From: Cellulomonas sp. Leaf334
GTDB taxonomy: Bacteria > Actinomycetota > Actinomycetes > Actinomycetales > Cellulomonadaceae
Assembly (NCBI RefSeq): GCF_001424195.1
Contig: NZ_LMOO01000001.1
Location: 788,569-852,568, forward strand
DNA length: 64,000 nt
Reading direction: 5' to 3'
The translations under genes and the position numbers were made by a program. The notes under the pieces are model-generated. The model made no database searches and was not told where the DNA came from. It saw only the letters and a program-made list of their open reading frames with translations. Shown in pieces: positions 25,691 through 33,968 of the stretch (position 1 is the first letter of the stretch; the number at the start of each line of letters is the position of its first letter).

Positions 25691-27285
25691 CACGTCGACT
25701 CCCCCGCCGCCGCCAGCCGCGTGCGGTCGACCTTGCCCACACCCGTCCCCGGCAGGGCCACCACGAGCCGGAACACGTCCGGCACCTTGTACGTCGCCAG
25801 CCCGCGCGCGGCGAGGTGCCGGCGCAGCTCGACCGGCCGCGGCTCGGCGTGGCCACCGCGGGCGACGACGTAGGCGAGGACGCGCTCACCGAGGACCTCG
25901 TCGGGCTCCGCCACGACCGAGACGTCGTGCACGGCGGGGTGCGTGAGCAGGTGCTCCTCGACCTCCTGCGGCGCGATCTTCTCCCCGCCGCGGTTGATCT
26001 GGTCCTTGGCCCGCCCGACGACGGTCAGCGCGCCGTCGCCGCGAGCGACCACCACGTCACCGGTCCGGTAGAAGCCGTCGACGGTGAACGCCCGGGCGTC
26101 GTGCTCGGGCTCGCGGTAGTAGCCGCGGATCGTGTACGGGCCACGGACGAGCAGGTGACCGGGAGCGCCGGGCGGGACCGGACGGTCGTCGTCGTCGACC
26201 ACGAGGACCTCGTCGTCCGCAGAGATCGGGCGGCCCTGCGTGGTCAGCACGGTCTGCTCGTCGTCGTCGTCGCGGGTGTAGCAGACCAACCCCTCGGCCA
26301 TCCCGAACACCTGCTGCAGCCGGCAGCCGAGCTCGGGCTGCACGCGCGCGGCGACCGTCCTGGCCAGGGGTGCGCCGCCCACCTGGACGAGCTCGAGGCT
26401 GGACAGGTCGGCTGCCGGCCGGTCGGGCGAGTTCAACCAGCTCAGCAGCAGCGGCGGGACCGCGGGAACGATCGTGACGCCGTGCTCCGCCACGAGCCGG
26501 AAGGTCGCCGCCGGGCTGGCGTCCGCTGACAGCACGAGGGTGCCGCGAGCGTGCACGACCCCGAGGAACCCGGGCGAGCTCATCGGGAAGTTGTGCACGG
26601 CGGGCAGCACGGCGAGCAGCACCGAGCGGTCGGTGAGCCCGCAGATCCGCGCGCTCTCGCGGACCGAGTAGAGGTAGTCCGCGTGCGTCCGCGGGATCAG
26701 CTTGGGGCGGCCGGTGCTGCCGCCCGAGAGCTGCAGGAACGCCACGTCCGACGCGTCGGCGGCCCCCGGCGGGACGTCCCCGTCGGCCTCCGGCAGGTCC
26801 TCGGCGAGCACCACCCGCAGCCCGGGGACGAGCGCGGCCACCTCGGTGGCGAGCGCGGCGTGGTCGAACCCGGCGTGCGTCGCGCAGGTGACGATCGCGA
26901 CCGCACGGGTGTGCCGGCTGAAGTGCTCGATCTCGGACCGGCGGTGCGCGGGCAGCGCCAGCACGGGCACCGCGCCGAGGCGGAAGAGCGCGAAGAGCAC
27001 GACGACCAGCTCGGCCCGGTTGGGCAGCTGGACCACGACGCGGTCCCCGCGGCCGAGGCCGCGCGCTCGCAGCCCGCACGCCACCCGCGTGACCCAGTCG
27101 TCGAGCTCGGCGTACGAGAGCGTGCGCACCGCGTCCACGACGGCGGTCGCGCCCGGTGCATCGGCGACCGCGGACCGCAGCAGGTCGTCGAGCGTCTCGT
27201 CCGTCCAGTACCCGGCTGCGCGGTACCGCGCAGCGGCCGCCGGCGGGTACGGCACGACACCGGTCAGCGTCAGCGGCCGGGTCAC
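25687..27285 (-). CDS. entE: 2,3-dihydroxybenzoate-AMP ligase, EntE/DhbE type
   Basis: This 532-residue stand-alone adenylation enzyme should activate 2,3-dihydroxybenzoate with ATP and load it on the free aryl carrier protein. The family A3 core is clear: LQLSGGSTGRPKLIPRTH, followed by YLYSVRESARICGL. Further motifs are VQVGGAPLA, VFGMAEGLVCYTR, RPISADDEVLVVD, FYRTGDVV and NRGGEKIAPQEVEEHL, with the C-terminal catalytic lysine in GVGKVDR. The GTG start at 27285 overlaps the entC stop as GTGA. Length and order match EntE, DhbE and VibE. Salicylate ligases are close relatives, but the neighbouring entA gene points to dihydroxybenzoate. Confidence 0.94.
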   Translation of the reverse strand: MTRPLTLTGVVPYPPAAAARYRAAGYWTDETLDDLLRSAVADAPGATAVVDAVRTLSYAELDDWVTRVACGLRARGLGRGDRVVVQLPNRAELVVVLFALFRLGAVPVLALPAHRRSEIEHFSRHTRAVAIVTCATHAGFDHAALATEVAALVPGLRVVLAEDLPEADGDVPPGAADASDVAFLQLSGGSTGRPKLIPRTHADYLYSVRESARICGLTDRSVLLAVLPAVHNFPMSSPGFLGVVHARGTLVLSADASPAATFRLVAEHGVTIVPAVPPLLLSWLNSPDRPAADLSSLELVQVGGAPLARTVAARVQPELGCRLQQVFGMAEGLVCYTRDDDDEQTVLTTQGRPISADDEVLVVDDDDRPVPPGAPGHLLVRGPYTIRGYYREPEHDARAFTVDGFYRTGDVVVARGDGALTVVGRAKDQINRGGEKIAPQEVEEHLLTHPAVHDVSVVAEPDEVLGERVLAYVVARGGHAEPRPVELRRHLAARGLATYKVPDVFRLVVALPGTGVGKVDRTRLAAAGESTW

Positions 27286-28400
27286 GCGCCGACCCCCGCG
27301 AGCCGCGCGTCACGCAGTCCGGGGACCGCGGACAGCGCCGCGAGGAACGTCCGGAGCTTGACCTCGGTCTCGCGCAGCTCGCTCTCCGCGGTCGACGCCG
27401 CCACCACCCCGGCGCCCGCGTGCGCGCGCAGCGTCCGGCCCCGCACCACGCCGCACCGCAGCGCGATGACCCACTCACCGTCGCCGCGCGCGTCCATCCA
27501 CCCGACCAGACCCGCGTAGAACCCGCGGTCCACGGGTTCGAGGATGCGCACCAGGTCGGCCGCCGTCGACGTCGGCACCCCGCAGACCGCGGGCGTCGGG
27601 TGCAGCGCGTAGGCGAGCTCGAGCGACGTCACGCCCGTGCGGACCCGGCCGGTGATCGTGGTGCCCAGGTGCCACAGGTGCGGGGTCGCGACGATCCCCG
27701 GGTGCTCGGGCACGTCGAGCTGGGACACGTACGGCGCGAGCGCCTCGCGCATCGCGTCGACCACGAGCCGGTGCTCCCCCAGGTCCTTGGCCGACGTCAG
27801 CAGCGCGTCGCGCGCCGCCCGGTCGGCCACGTCGTCGGCGTGCCGGGCGGTCGAGCCCGCGAGCGGCTGACTGCGCAGCAGCCCGTCGGTCACGGAGATG
27901 AGCAGCTCGGGCGACGACCCCACCAGCCGGCCCGTGCCCGGACCCAGGTCGACGTCGAAGGTGTAGCCGAGCGTCGTGCGGCGGTCGAGCTCGTCGCGCA
28001 CGGCGACCACGTCGATGTCGTCGTCCGCGACCAGGTCCACGGCCCGTGCCAGCACGAGCTTGCGGAGCAGCCCGGACTCGATGCCGCGCAGGGCAGCCCG
28101 CACGGCCGACCGGTACTGCGGGTCGTCGCCGGGCCGCCACGCTGCCTCCTCGTCGTGCGGGGCACCGCCGGGGTGCGGGGCGTCCCACGCGACGTGCGCC
28201 GGGACCGAGAACCGTCCCGGCAGGTTCGCGTCGAACGGGACGGCGCCGACGACGACCGGACCACCGGTCTCCCGGACCAGCCGCAGGGCGTGCGCCGCAG
28301 CGGTGGGTCCGGCCGCGAGCTCCGTGGGCAGGGTGGCGAGGTGACCGCTCGCCTGCACGCGGTGGTGCGGGCCCAGCAGGGCAAATCCAGGGTTCGACAC
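27282..28400 (-). CDS. entC: Isochorismate synthase, EntC/DhbC type
   Basis: This 372-residue chorismate-utilising enzyme would isomerise chorismate to isochorismate, the first committed step toward 2,3-dihydroxybenzoate. The C-terminal chorismate-binding domain carries KLVLARAVDL, RLVGSSPELLIS, SQPLAGSTAR, SAKDLGEHRLVVD, TPHLWHLGT, ALHPTPAVCGVP, YAGLVGWMD and the final GAGVVAASTAESELRETEVK. This fits EntC rather than anthranilate or aminodeoxychorismate synthases. The GTG start at 28400 has AAGGAG upstream. A 40-base gap separates it from entA, so it keeps its own ribosome-binding site but is probably in the same transcript. Confidence 0.94.
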   Translation of the reverse strand: MSNPGFALLGPHHRVQASGHLATLPTELAAGPTAAAHALRLVRETGGPVVVGAVPFDANLPGRFSVPAHVAWDAPHPGGAPHDEEAAWRPGDDPQYRSAVRAALRGIESGLLRKLVLARAVDLVADDDIDVVAVRDELDRRTTLGYTFDVDLGPGTGRLVGSSPELLISVTDGLLRSQPLAGSTARHADDVADRAARDALLTSAKDLGEHRLVVDAMREALAPYVSQLDVPEHPGIVATPHLWHLGTTITGRVRTGVTSLELAYALHPTPAVCGVPTSTAADLVRILEPVDRGFYAGLVGWMDARGDGEWVIALRCGVVRGRTLRAHAGAGVVAASTAESELRETEVKLRTFLAALSAVPGLRDARLAGVGA

Positions 28401-28440
28401 GTCGACTCCTTCGGTAGGGAGGGCGGGCGGGCGCGCGCGC

Positions 28441-29163
28441 TCAGCGCAGCGACGCCCCGCCGTCCACGTACAGCTCGTGCATGGTCAGGTGGCGGGCCTC
28501 GTCGGAGACCAGGAAGCCCACGGCGTGCGCGACGTCCTCGGGCTCGGCGACGCGACCCAGCGGGATGCCGACCTTGAACCGGGCGGGATCCCCGGCCACC
28601 GCGGCGGCCACGACCGCGTCCTGGTCGCCGAGGCCCGCGAGCATCGGCGTGCGGGTGGTGCCCGGCTGGACGACGTTGCAGCGGATGCCGTGCTGCGCGA
28701 GCTCGAGCCCGAGCGCCTTGGTCCACGACGTCGCCGCCGCCTTCGACGCGCCGTAGGCGGCCATGCCGGCGCGCGGCACCCCCGCCGCGTTCGACGCGAC
28801 CGTGACGATGACCCCCCGGCCGCGCGGGACCATCGCCCGGGCGACCGCCCGGGAGACGTGCGCGACGCCGACGACGTTCACGGCGACCAGCGCCTCGAGG
28901 TCGTCCCCGTCGTCGAGGGCCGGCCCGGACCGCAGCAGACCCGCCGCGTTGACGAGCACCTCGATGGGTCCGACGCTCGCCTCCACGTCGGCCACCAGGG
29001 CGTCGACGTCCCTCTGCCGGGTCACGTCGACCACCCGCGCACCGGCACGCTGCGTCGCCACCCGGTCCACGGCGACCACCCGCAGACCGCGCTCCTCGAG
29101 CAGCCGCACGACGGCTGCTCCGATCCCCCCCGCGGCCCCGGTCACGAGGGCCACCGTCGTCAT
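28441..29163 (-). CDS. entA: 2,3-dihydro-2,3-dihydroxybenzoate dehydrogenase, EntA/DhbA type
   Basis: This 240-residue short-chain dehydrogenase would oxidise 2,3-dihydro-2,3-dihydroxybenzoate to 2,3-dihydroxybenzoate with NAD+. Motifs are the nucleotide-binding VTGAAGGIG, NAAG, the catalytic YGASK with the upstream serine in VASNAAG, and the C-terminal GFLVSDEARHLTMHELYVDGGASL, which closely matches EntA/DhbA. The ATG at 29163 overlaps the entB stop as ATGA. It is surrounded by entB and entC, which makes the assignment secure over other SDR enzymes. Confidence 0.93.
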   Translation of the reverse strand: MTTVALVTGAAGGIGAAVVRLLEERGLRVVAVDRVATQRAGARVVDVTRQRDVDALVADVEASVGPIEVLVNAAGLLRSGPALDDGDDLEALVAVNVVGVAHVSRAVARAMVPRGRGVIVTVASNAAGVPRAGMAAYGASKAAATSWTKALGLELAQHGIRCNVVQPGTTRTPMLAGLGDQDAVVAAAVAGDPARFKVGIPLGRVAEPEDVAHAVGFLVSDEARHLTMHELYVDGGASLR

Positions 29164-29825
29164 CGGGCTCCCGTGGCGCCCGCAAGGGCCCGGTCACCCG
29201 TGAGCTGACCGACCACGTCGGCCGTGGTGAGCACGCGGGCGCACCGCGTCGCCGCGTACTCCAGCGCCTGCTCGTGGTGCGTGCGGGAGAAGTCCGCGAC
29301 GGCGTCGCTGACCAGGAACGGCTGGATGTCGTGCATGAACGCGTGGCTGGCCGTGAGCAGGCAGCCCAGGTGCGCGTACACCCCGACGATGACCAGTTGG
29401 TCGCGCCCCTGCTCCTGGAGCACGTCGAGCAGGGGCGTGCGGACGAACGCGTTGTACCGCCACTTGGTCAGCACGCGGTCCCCCGGGGCCGGCGCGAGGG
29501 CGTCGACCACCCGGGCGCTGTGGCTGCCCGAGAGCCCCGGACCCCAGAACTCCCCGAGCAGACCGCGCTCGGCGGGATCCTGGTCGGGCGGCTGGACGGT
29601 GTAGACGACGGGCACTCCCGCGCCGGCCGCAGCCTGCCGGAGCCGGCTGATCTGCGCGATCGCGGAGTCGACGGGTCCCCTCGGCACGAAGGCGTCCACG
29701 AAGTACGCCTGCATGTCGTGCACGAGGAGCGCCGCCCGGTCGGGGTCGACCCGCCAGTCGACCCGGCCGGCCGGGAGCTCGTCGGCCGTGGGCACGACGT
29801 ACGGCTCGATGCGCGGGAGTGCCAT
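29160..29825 (-). CDS. entB: Isochorismatase (EntB N-terminal-domain type, no carrier domain)
   Basis: This 221-residue hydrolase would cleave the enol-pyruvyl side chain of isochorismate to give 2,3-dihydro-2,3-dihydroxybenzoate. Visible family features: the N-terminal [29 protein letters not shown] with the catalytic aspartate, [12 protein letters not shown] with the catalytic lysine, and [34 protein letters not shown] with the nucleophile position near Cys/Gly-Cys. It stops after the isochorismatase domain; EntB and DhbB continue into an aryl carrier domain, which here is a separate gene at 24178-24402. The ATG at 29825 has GAGAGGA upstream and lies 14 bases after the binding-protein gene. 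Confidence 0.93.
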   Translation of the reverse strand: MALPRIEPYVVPTADELPAGRVDWRVDPDRAALLVHDMQAYFVDAFVPRGPVDSAIAQISRLRQAAAGAGVPVVYTVQPPDQDPAERGLLGEFWGPGLSGSHSARVVDALAPAPGDRVLTKWRYNAFVRTPLLDVLQEQGRDQLVIVGVYAHLGCLLTASHAFMHDIQPFLVSDAVADFSRTHHEQALEYAATRCARVLTTADVVGQLTGDRALAGATGAR

Positions 29826-29839
29826 GGTCGTTCCTCTCG

Positions 29840-30847
29840 TCAGGCGCCGGCGACGGCGCCGTCGAGCACGGGCAGCAGGCGCTCGAGCGCCCACGTCTGG
29901 CTCAGCGGCGTCGGGTAGGCCAGCGGGGAGGCGACGTCGTCGCCGATGACCGCGTAGTGACCGGACGCGACCGCGGGGACCTTCAGGAACAGCGCGTCGG
30001 CCTCGAGCGCGTCGCGGCCGATCAGGCCCTCGTCACCGAACGGGTAGCCGACGAGCAGGACGTCGGCGTCGAGCAGGTCGATGTTCTCCTTGCTCACCGC
30101 GCTGTCGGTCTCGTCGAACTGCGACGCCGTCTCGGGCAGCGTGAAGCCCAGGTCCGTGAAGAAGCTGACGTCGCTGCCCTCGGCCGAGATGTAGGTGATC
30201 TGGTCGGGGTGGATGACGGCGTAGGTGTAGCTCTTGCCCTCGAACTGCGGGTGGGCGGCGCGTGCGTCGGCGAACGCCTTCTCGACGTCCGCCACGACGG
30301 CGGCCCCCTCGTCGGACAGGCCCAGCGCGTCGGCCGCGACGACGGTCCGCTCGGCCCACGTCATCGCGGACAGGCCGTCCTCGCCCTGGAACGACACGAT
30401 CGGCGCGATCTTGGCGAGCTGGTCGTAGTCCTCGTCGAGGGTCCAGCCGCTGGTCGCGAGGATGACGTCGGGCTCGGCCGCGGCGATCGCGGCGTAGTCG
30501 GTGCCGTCGGTCGAGTCGTAGAACTCGACCTCGCCGTCGACGTCGGCCAGCGCGTCCTGCGTCCACGGGTCCGGCGGGTAGTCGCCGAACTTCGGCGCGC
30601 TGACGGGGACGATCCCGAGGGCGAGCGCGATGTCGAGGTCCACGGCGGAGACCACCGCGACACGCTCGGGCTGCGCGGTCAGCTCGGTCGTGCCGAACGG
30701 GCTGTCCAGCGTGATCGGGTAGGCGCCGTCCGCCGCGGTCGCGGCCGGGGGCTCCGGGGTGGTCGCCGCGTCGCTGCAGGCAGCGAGGGTGACGGCGAGC
30801 GCCACTGCGCCGACCGTGGCGAGCGCGCGGAGGGGTCGGGAGGTCAT
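29840..30847 (-). CDS. Iron-siderophore ABC transporter substrate-binding lipoprotein
   Basis: This 335-residue secreted protein has a signal peptide ending in a lipobox (LAVTLAAC, cysteine near residue 24), so it is membrane-anchored outside the cell. The mature part follows the FepB/FhuD-type class III binding fold: PERVAVVSAVDLDIALALGIVPV, PDVILATSGWT, IAPIVSF, and a C-terminal helix-rich lobe (SQTWALERLLPVLD). It would capture the ferric siderophore made by the adjacent NRPS and deliver it to the two permeases. The start at 30847 overlaps the ATPase gene stop as ATGA, and it is followed at once by entB, joining import and biosynthesis in one unit. Confidence 0.93.
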   Translation of the reverse strand: MTSRPLRALATVGAVALAVTLAACSDAATTPEPPAATAADGAYPITLDSPFGTTELTAQPERVAVVSAVDLDIALALGIVPVSAPKFGDYPPDPWTQDALADVDGEVEFYDSTDGTDYAAIAAAEPDVILATSGWTLDEDYDQLAKIAPIVSFQGEDGLSAMTWAERTVVAADALGLSDEGAAVVADVEKAFADARAAHPQFEGKSYTYAVIHPDQITYISAEGSDVSFFTDLGFTLPETASQFDETDSAVSKENIDLLDADVLLVGYPFGDEGLIGRDALEADALFLKVPAVASGHYAVIGDDVASPLAYPTPLSQTWALERLLPVLDGAVAGA

Positions 30848-31743
30848 GAGTCGTCCTTCGTGTCGGTGCGGGTGCTCAGACCCGCGAGGAGGGGAACCGG
30901 CTGGAGCGTCGTCGCGACGTCGGGGCGGTCGTGCTTGCGGTGCTGGTCGTTGGCGCGGGGCACGTCGTGCCGGCCGCGTGCGAGGACGAGGGGCGCGCCG
31001 GTGTCCGGGTCGGGGATCACGCGCGCGGTGACGCCGAAGACGTGCTCGACGACCTCGGCGGTGACGACCTCGCGCGGCGGTCCGCTCGCCACGACGGCAC
31101 CGTCCTTGACCGCCACCACCGTCGAGGCGTACCGGGCGGCGTGGTTGAGGTCGTGCAGGACCATGACGACCGTCGTGCCCTGGTCCCGGTTGAGGTCCAC
31201 CAGGAGGTCGAGCACCTCGATCTGGTGCGCGATGTCGAGGTAGCTCGTCGGCTCGTCGAGCAGCAGGAGGGAGGTCTCCTGCGCGAGAGCCATCGCGATC
31301 CACACGCGCTGCCGCTGGCCTCCGGAGAGCTCGTCGACCGGCCGTGCCGCCAGGTCCGCGACACCCGTGCGGAGCATCGCGGTGGCGACCACCTCGTCGT
31401 CGTGCGCGGTGCGCCGGGCCAGCAGCCCCTGGTGCGGGTGCCGGCCCCGCGAGACCAGCTCCGCGACGGTGATGCCCTCGGGGGCGACCGGCGACTGCGG
31501 CAGCACCCCGAGCCGCCGCGCGACCTCGCGCGTGGGCAGCCGGTGGATGTCTGCCCCGTCGAGCAGGACGACGCCGCCGCGGACGGGCAGGACCCGGCCG
31601 AGCGCGCCGAGCAGCGTGGACTTGCCGCACGCGTTGGGCCCGATGAGCGCCGTGATCTCACCCATGGGGAGGTCGAGGTCGAGCCCGTCGACGACGAGCC
31701 GGCGGTCGTAGCCGACGCTGATCCGGGACGCCTGCAGGCTCAT
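30844..31743 (-). CDS. Iron-siderophore ABC transporter ATPase, FecE/FepC type
   Basis: This 299-residue ATPase energises the FecCD-type permease pair. Motifs: Walker A GPNACGKSTLL (with the ACGK typical of FecE/FhuC ATPases), Q-loop LPQSPVAPEGITV, signature LSGGQRQRVWIAMALAQ, Walker B LLLLDEPTSYLD, and H-loop VLHDLNHA. After about residue 250 it carries an unusual polar tail of about 45 residues (RGRHDVPRANDQHRKHD and onward) of unknown role. The ATG at 31743 overlaps the upstream permease stop as ATGA. Gene order permease-permease-ATPase-binding protein leads straight into the dihydroxybenzoate genes. Confidence 0.93.
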   Translation of the reverse strand: MSLQASRISVGYDRRLVVDGLDLDLPMGEITALIGPNACGKSTLLGALGRVLPVRGGVVLLDGADIHRLPTREVARRLGVLPQSPVAPEGITVAELVSRGRHPHQGLLARRTAHDDEVVATAMLRTGVADLAARPVDELSGGQRQRVWIAMALAQETSLLLLDEPTSYLDIAHQIEVLDLLVDLNRDQGTTVVMVLHDLNHAARYASTVVAVKDGAVVASGPPREVVTAEVVEHVFGVTARVIPDPDTGAPLVLARGRHDVPRANDQHRKHDRPDVATTLQPVPLLAGLSTRTDTKDDS

Positions 31744-32777
31744 GTCGTACTCCGTCGTCGCAGCAGCAGGAACACGAGCACCGGTGCCCCGACGAGCGCG
31801 GTGACCACACCCGTCGGGACCGGGCTGATCACGGGGGCGTTCTGCGCCACCAGGTCGGCGACCATCAGCAGGTCCGCGCCGACCAGCCCGGCGAGCAGGA
31901 GCCCGGAACCGGGCGACAGCCGCTGCGCCACGGGCCCGGCGACGAGGGCGACGAACGCGATCGCTCCGGTCACGGACGTGGCGATCGCGGCCAGCACCGC
32001 GCCGAGCAGCAGCGCACCGAGCCGCACCCGGCCCACCCGCGTGCCCAGCCCGGTGGCGACCCGGTCGCCGAGGCGCACGAGCTCGAGGCGCGGTCCGAGG
32101 ACCACCAGGACGGCGGCCGCGAGGAGCACGGTGAGCACGAGTGCGCGGACGTCGGGCCAGGCGACCCCGGACAGCGACCCGACGAGCCATCGCGTGGCCC
32201 GCAGCTGGGTCGCACCGTCGGCTCGCGAGAGCAGGTAGCTGATGACCGCGGAGAAGCCGGCGGCGACGCCGATGCCGACCAGCACCAGCCGGTACGTGCC
32301 CTCCCCCGGCCGCTGCCCCAGCAGCATCACGAGGGCGGCGGCGAGCCCTGCGCCGACCAGCGCCCCGGCCTGGACGGCGACGCCTCCGGTGCCGAGCAGG
32401 ACCAGCACGACGACGGCTCCCGCCCCGGCGCCCGCGGAGATGCCGATGACGTCAGGTGTCGCCAGGGGGTTGCCGACGATCCGCTGGTACAGCGAGCCGG
32501 CCACCCCGAACGCGGCACCGGCGAGGAGCGCGACGAGAACGCGCGGGACGCGGTTCTCCATGACGACGAACTGCGCGAGCGCGGTGCCCCGGCCGACGAG
32601 CGACGCGGGGATGTCGGCGAGCGGCACCTGCACGGACCCGCCGACGGCGATGCCGAGCAGCGCCGCGAGCAGCCCGACGCCGGCGACCAGGGCGCCTGTG
32701 CGCAGTCCTGCGCCGGTACGGGCGTGCCGGTCGGCGCGGAGCTGGTCCGCGACCCGGGCGACCTCGAGCGTCGTCAT
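31740..32777 (-). CDS. Iron-siderophore ABC transporter permease, FecCD family (second subunit)
   Basis: This 345-residue membrane protein has about ten hydrophobic segments. FecCD hallmarks are visible: RVPRVLVALLAGAAFGVAGSLYQRIVGNPLATPDVIGISAGAGAGAV near residues 85-130, and GAIAFVALVAGPVAQRLS followed by VPTGVVTALVGAPVLVFLLLRRR at the C-terminus. It pairs with the upstream FecCD protein to form the inner-membrane channel. The start at 32777 overlaps that gene's stop as ATGA. An N-terminal cytoplasmic extension of about 25 residues precedes the first membrane span. Confidence 0.93.
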   Translation of the reverse strand: MTTLEVARVADQLRADRHARTGAGLRTGALVAGVGLLAALLGIAVGGSVQVPLADIPASLVGRGTALAQFVVMENRVPRVLVALLAGAAFGVAGSLYQRIVGNPLATPDVIGISAGAGAGAVVVLVLLGTGGVAVQAGALVGAGLAAALVMLLGQRPGEGTYRLVLVGIGVAAGFSAVISYLLSRADGATQLRATRWLVGSLSGVAWPDVRALVLTVLLAAAVLVVLGPRLELVRLGDRVATGLGTRVGRVRLGALLLGAVLAAIATSVTGAIAFVALVAGPVAQRLSPGSGLLLAGLVGADLLMVADLVAQNAPVISPVPTGVVTALVGAPVLVFLLLRRRSTT

Positions 32778-33826
32778 GCCTCCACCAGCCGTCGGGAGCG
32801 GGCCAGGACGACGAACACGGGCGTGCCGACGAGCGCGGTCATGACCCCGACCGCGATCTCACCGTCGCCGGGCACCAGGCGACCGGCCACGTCGGCGACG
32901 AGCAGCAGGAGCGCACCGACGGCCATCCCGGCGGGGACGACACGACGGAGGTCCGCACCGAGGAGCAGCCGGGCACCGTGCGCGCCGACGAGCCCGACGA
33001 ACGCGACCGGCCCGACGGCGGCGGTGGCGACCGCGCACAGGAGCACCGCGACCACCGAGGCGCCGAGGCTCGCCCGCCGGACGTCGACCCCGAGGCCGGC
33101 CGCGGTCGTCTCGCCGAGCGCGAGCACGTTGAGCCGACCGCCGAGGAACAGGGCCGCGACCAGCCCGACGACGACGAACGGCCAGAGCTCGTCGAGCGTG
33201 TCGCCGCGCCCGTTCAGCTGACCGATCACCCAGAACCGGTAGTGGGCGTTGACGGCCTCGTCGCGGATGATGACCAGGTTGATGAGGGCGGCCAGCAGCG
33301 CGGAGACTGCCGCGCCGCAGATGACCAGCCCGATGGCCGGCGACGTGTGCGTGGTGAGCCGTGCGAGCACCCAGACCGCCGCCGCTGTCAGGCCGGCTCC
33401 GGCGAGGGCGAACCAGAACGTGGTCGTGACGTCTGCGACGCCGAGGAACAGCATCGAGCAGACGACCGCGCAGGCGGCACCGAGCTCGATGCCGAGGATG
33501 CCGCCGTCGACCAGCGGGTTGCGGGTGACGGCCTGCATCACGACGCCCGCGGCACCGAGGCACGCGCCGACCAGGAGTCCGAGGACGGTGCGCGGCAGCC
33601 GCTCGGAGAGCACGACGACGGAGTTGTAGTGGTCCGCCGGCAGGGTCCCGGTGAGCGCGCCCACGACGTCCGCGACGGGGACGTCCCGCGCGCCGAGGGC
33701 GAGTGACGCGAGAGTGGCGACGACGAGCCCGGCGACGAGGCCGACCGTCACGAGCACGGCGCGTGCCGCGCTGGGCGGGCGCGGTGCGGGCGGCGCCTGC
33801 GGGGGTGCGACGAGGACGGCGGACAT
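32774..33826 (-). CDS. Iron-siderophore ABC transporter permease, FecCD family (first subunit, operon lead gene)
   Basis: This 350-residue polytopic membrane protein has FecCD signatures RLPRTVLGLLVGACLGAAGVVMQAVTRNPLVDGGILGIELGAACAV, then GPVAFVGLVGAHGARLLLG and GVMTALVGTPVFVVLARSRR. The ATG at 33826 is preferred over an in-frame start 48 bases upstream because AAGGGGGAGCG sits correctly before it. This is the first gene of the long minus-strand run, and the iron box at 33915-33933 lies about 90 bases upstream. Repression by iron of this gene would extend to all genes down to the exporter if no internal promoter intervenes. Confidence 0.93.
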   Translation of the reverse strand: MSAVLVAPPQAPPAPRPPSAARAVLVTVGLVAGLVVATLASLALGARDVPVADVVGALTGTLPADHYNSVVVLSERLPRTVLGLLVGACLGAAGVVMQAVTRNPLVDGGILGIELGAACAVVCSMLFLGVADVTTTFWFALAGAGLTAAAVWVLARLTTHTSPAIGLVICGAAVSALLAALINLVIIRDEAVNAHYRFWVIGQLNGRGDTLDELWPFVVVGLVAALFLGGRLNVLALGETTAAGLGVDVRRASLGASVVAVLLCAVATAAVGPVAFVGLVGAHGARLLLGADLRRVVPAGMAVGALLLLVADVAGRLVPGDGEIAVGVMTALVGTPVFVVLARSRRLVEA

Positions 33827-33914
33827 GCGTCGCTCCCCCTTTGCTGGATCCTGGTGCTCTGCAGCCGGTGCCACCGGTACGACCGGAATGCGAACTTCCC
33901 GCCCGGCACCGAAG

Positions 33915-33933
33915 TGAGGTTAGGCTTACCTGC
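33915..33933. promoter_or_regulatory. IdeR/DmdR1-type iron box between the siderophore operon and araC
   Basis: The 19-bp sequence TGAGGTTAGGCTTACCTGC matches the actinobacterial iron-box consensus TTAGGTTAGGCTAACCTAA at 15 of 19 positions. It stands out as A+T-rich in a G+C-rich intergenic region. It lies 36 bases before the araC start and about 90 before the fecD start, so an Fe-loaded IdeR/DmdR1 repressor could close both divergent promoters. No second match to this consensus was noticed in the rest of the siderophore region. Confidence 0.85.
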
Positions 33934-33968
33934 GTCTGGCTGCTCACACTCAGCGATCGAGGTCTCCC

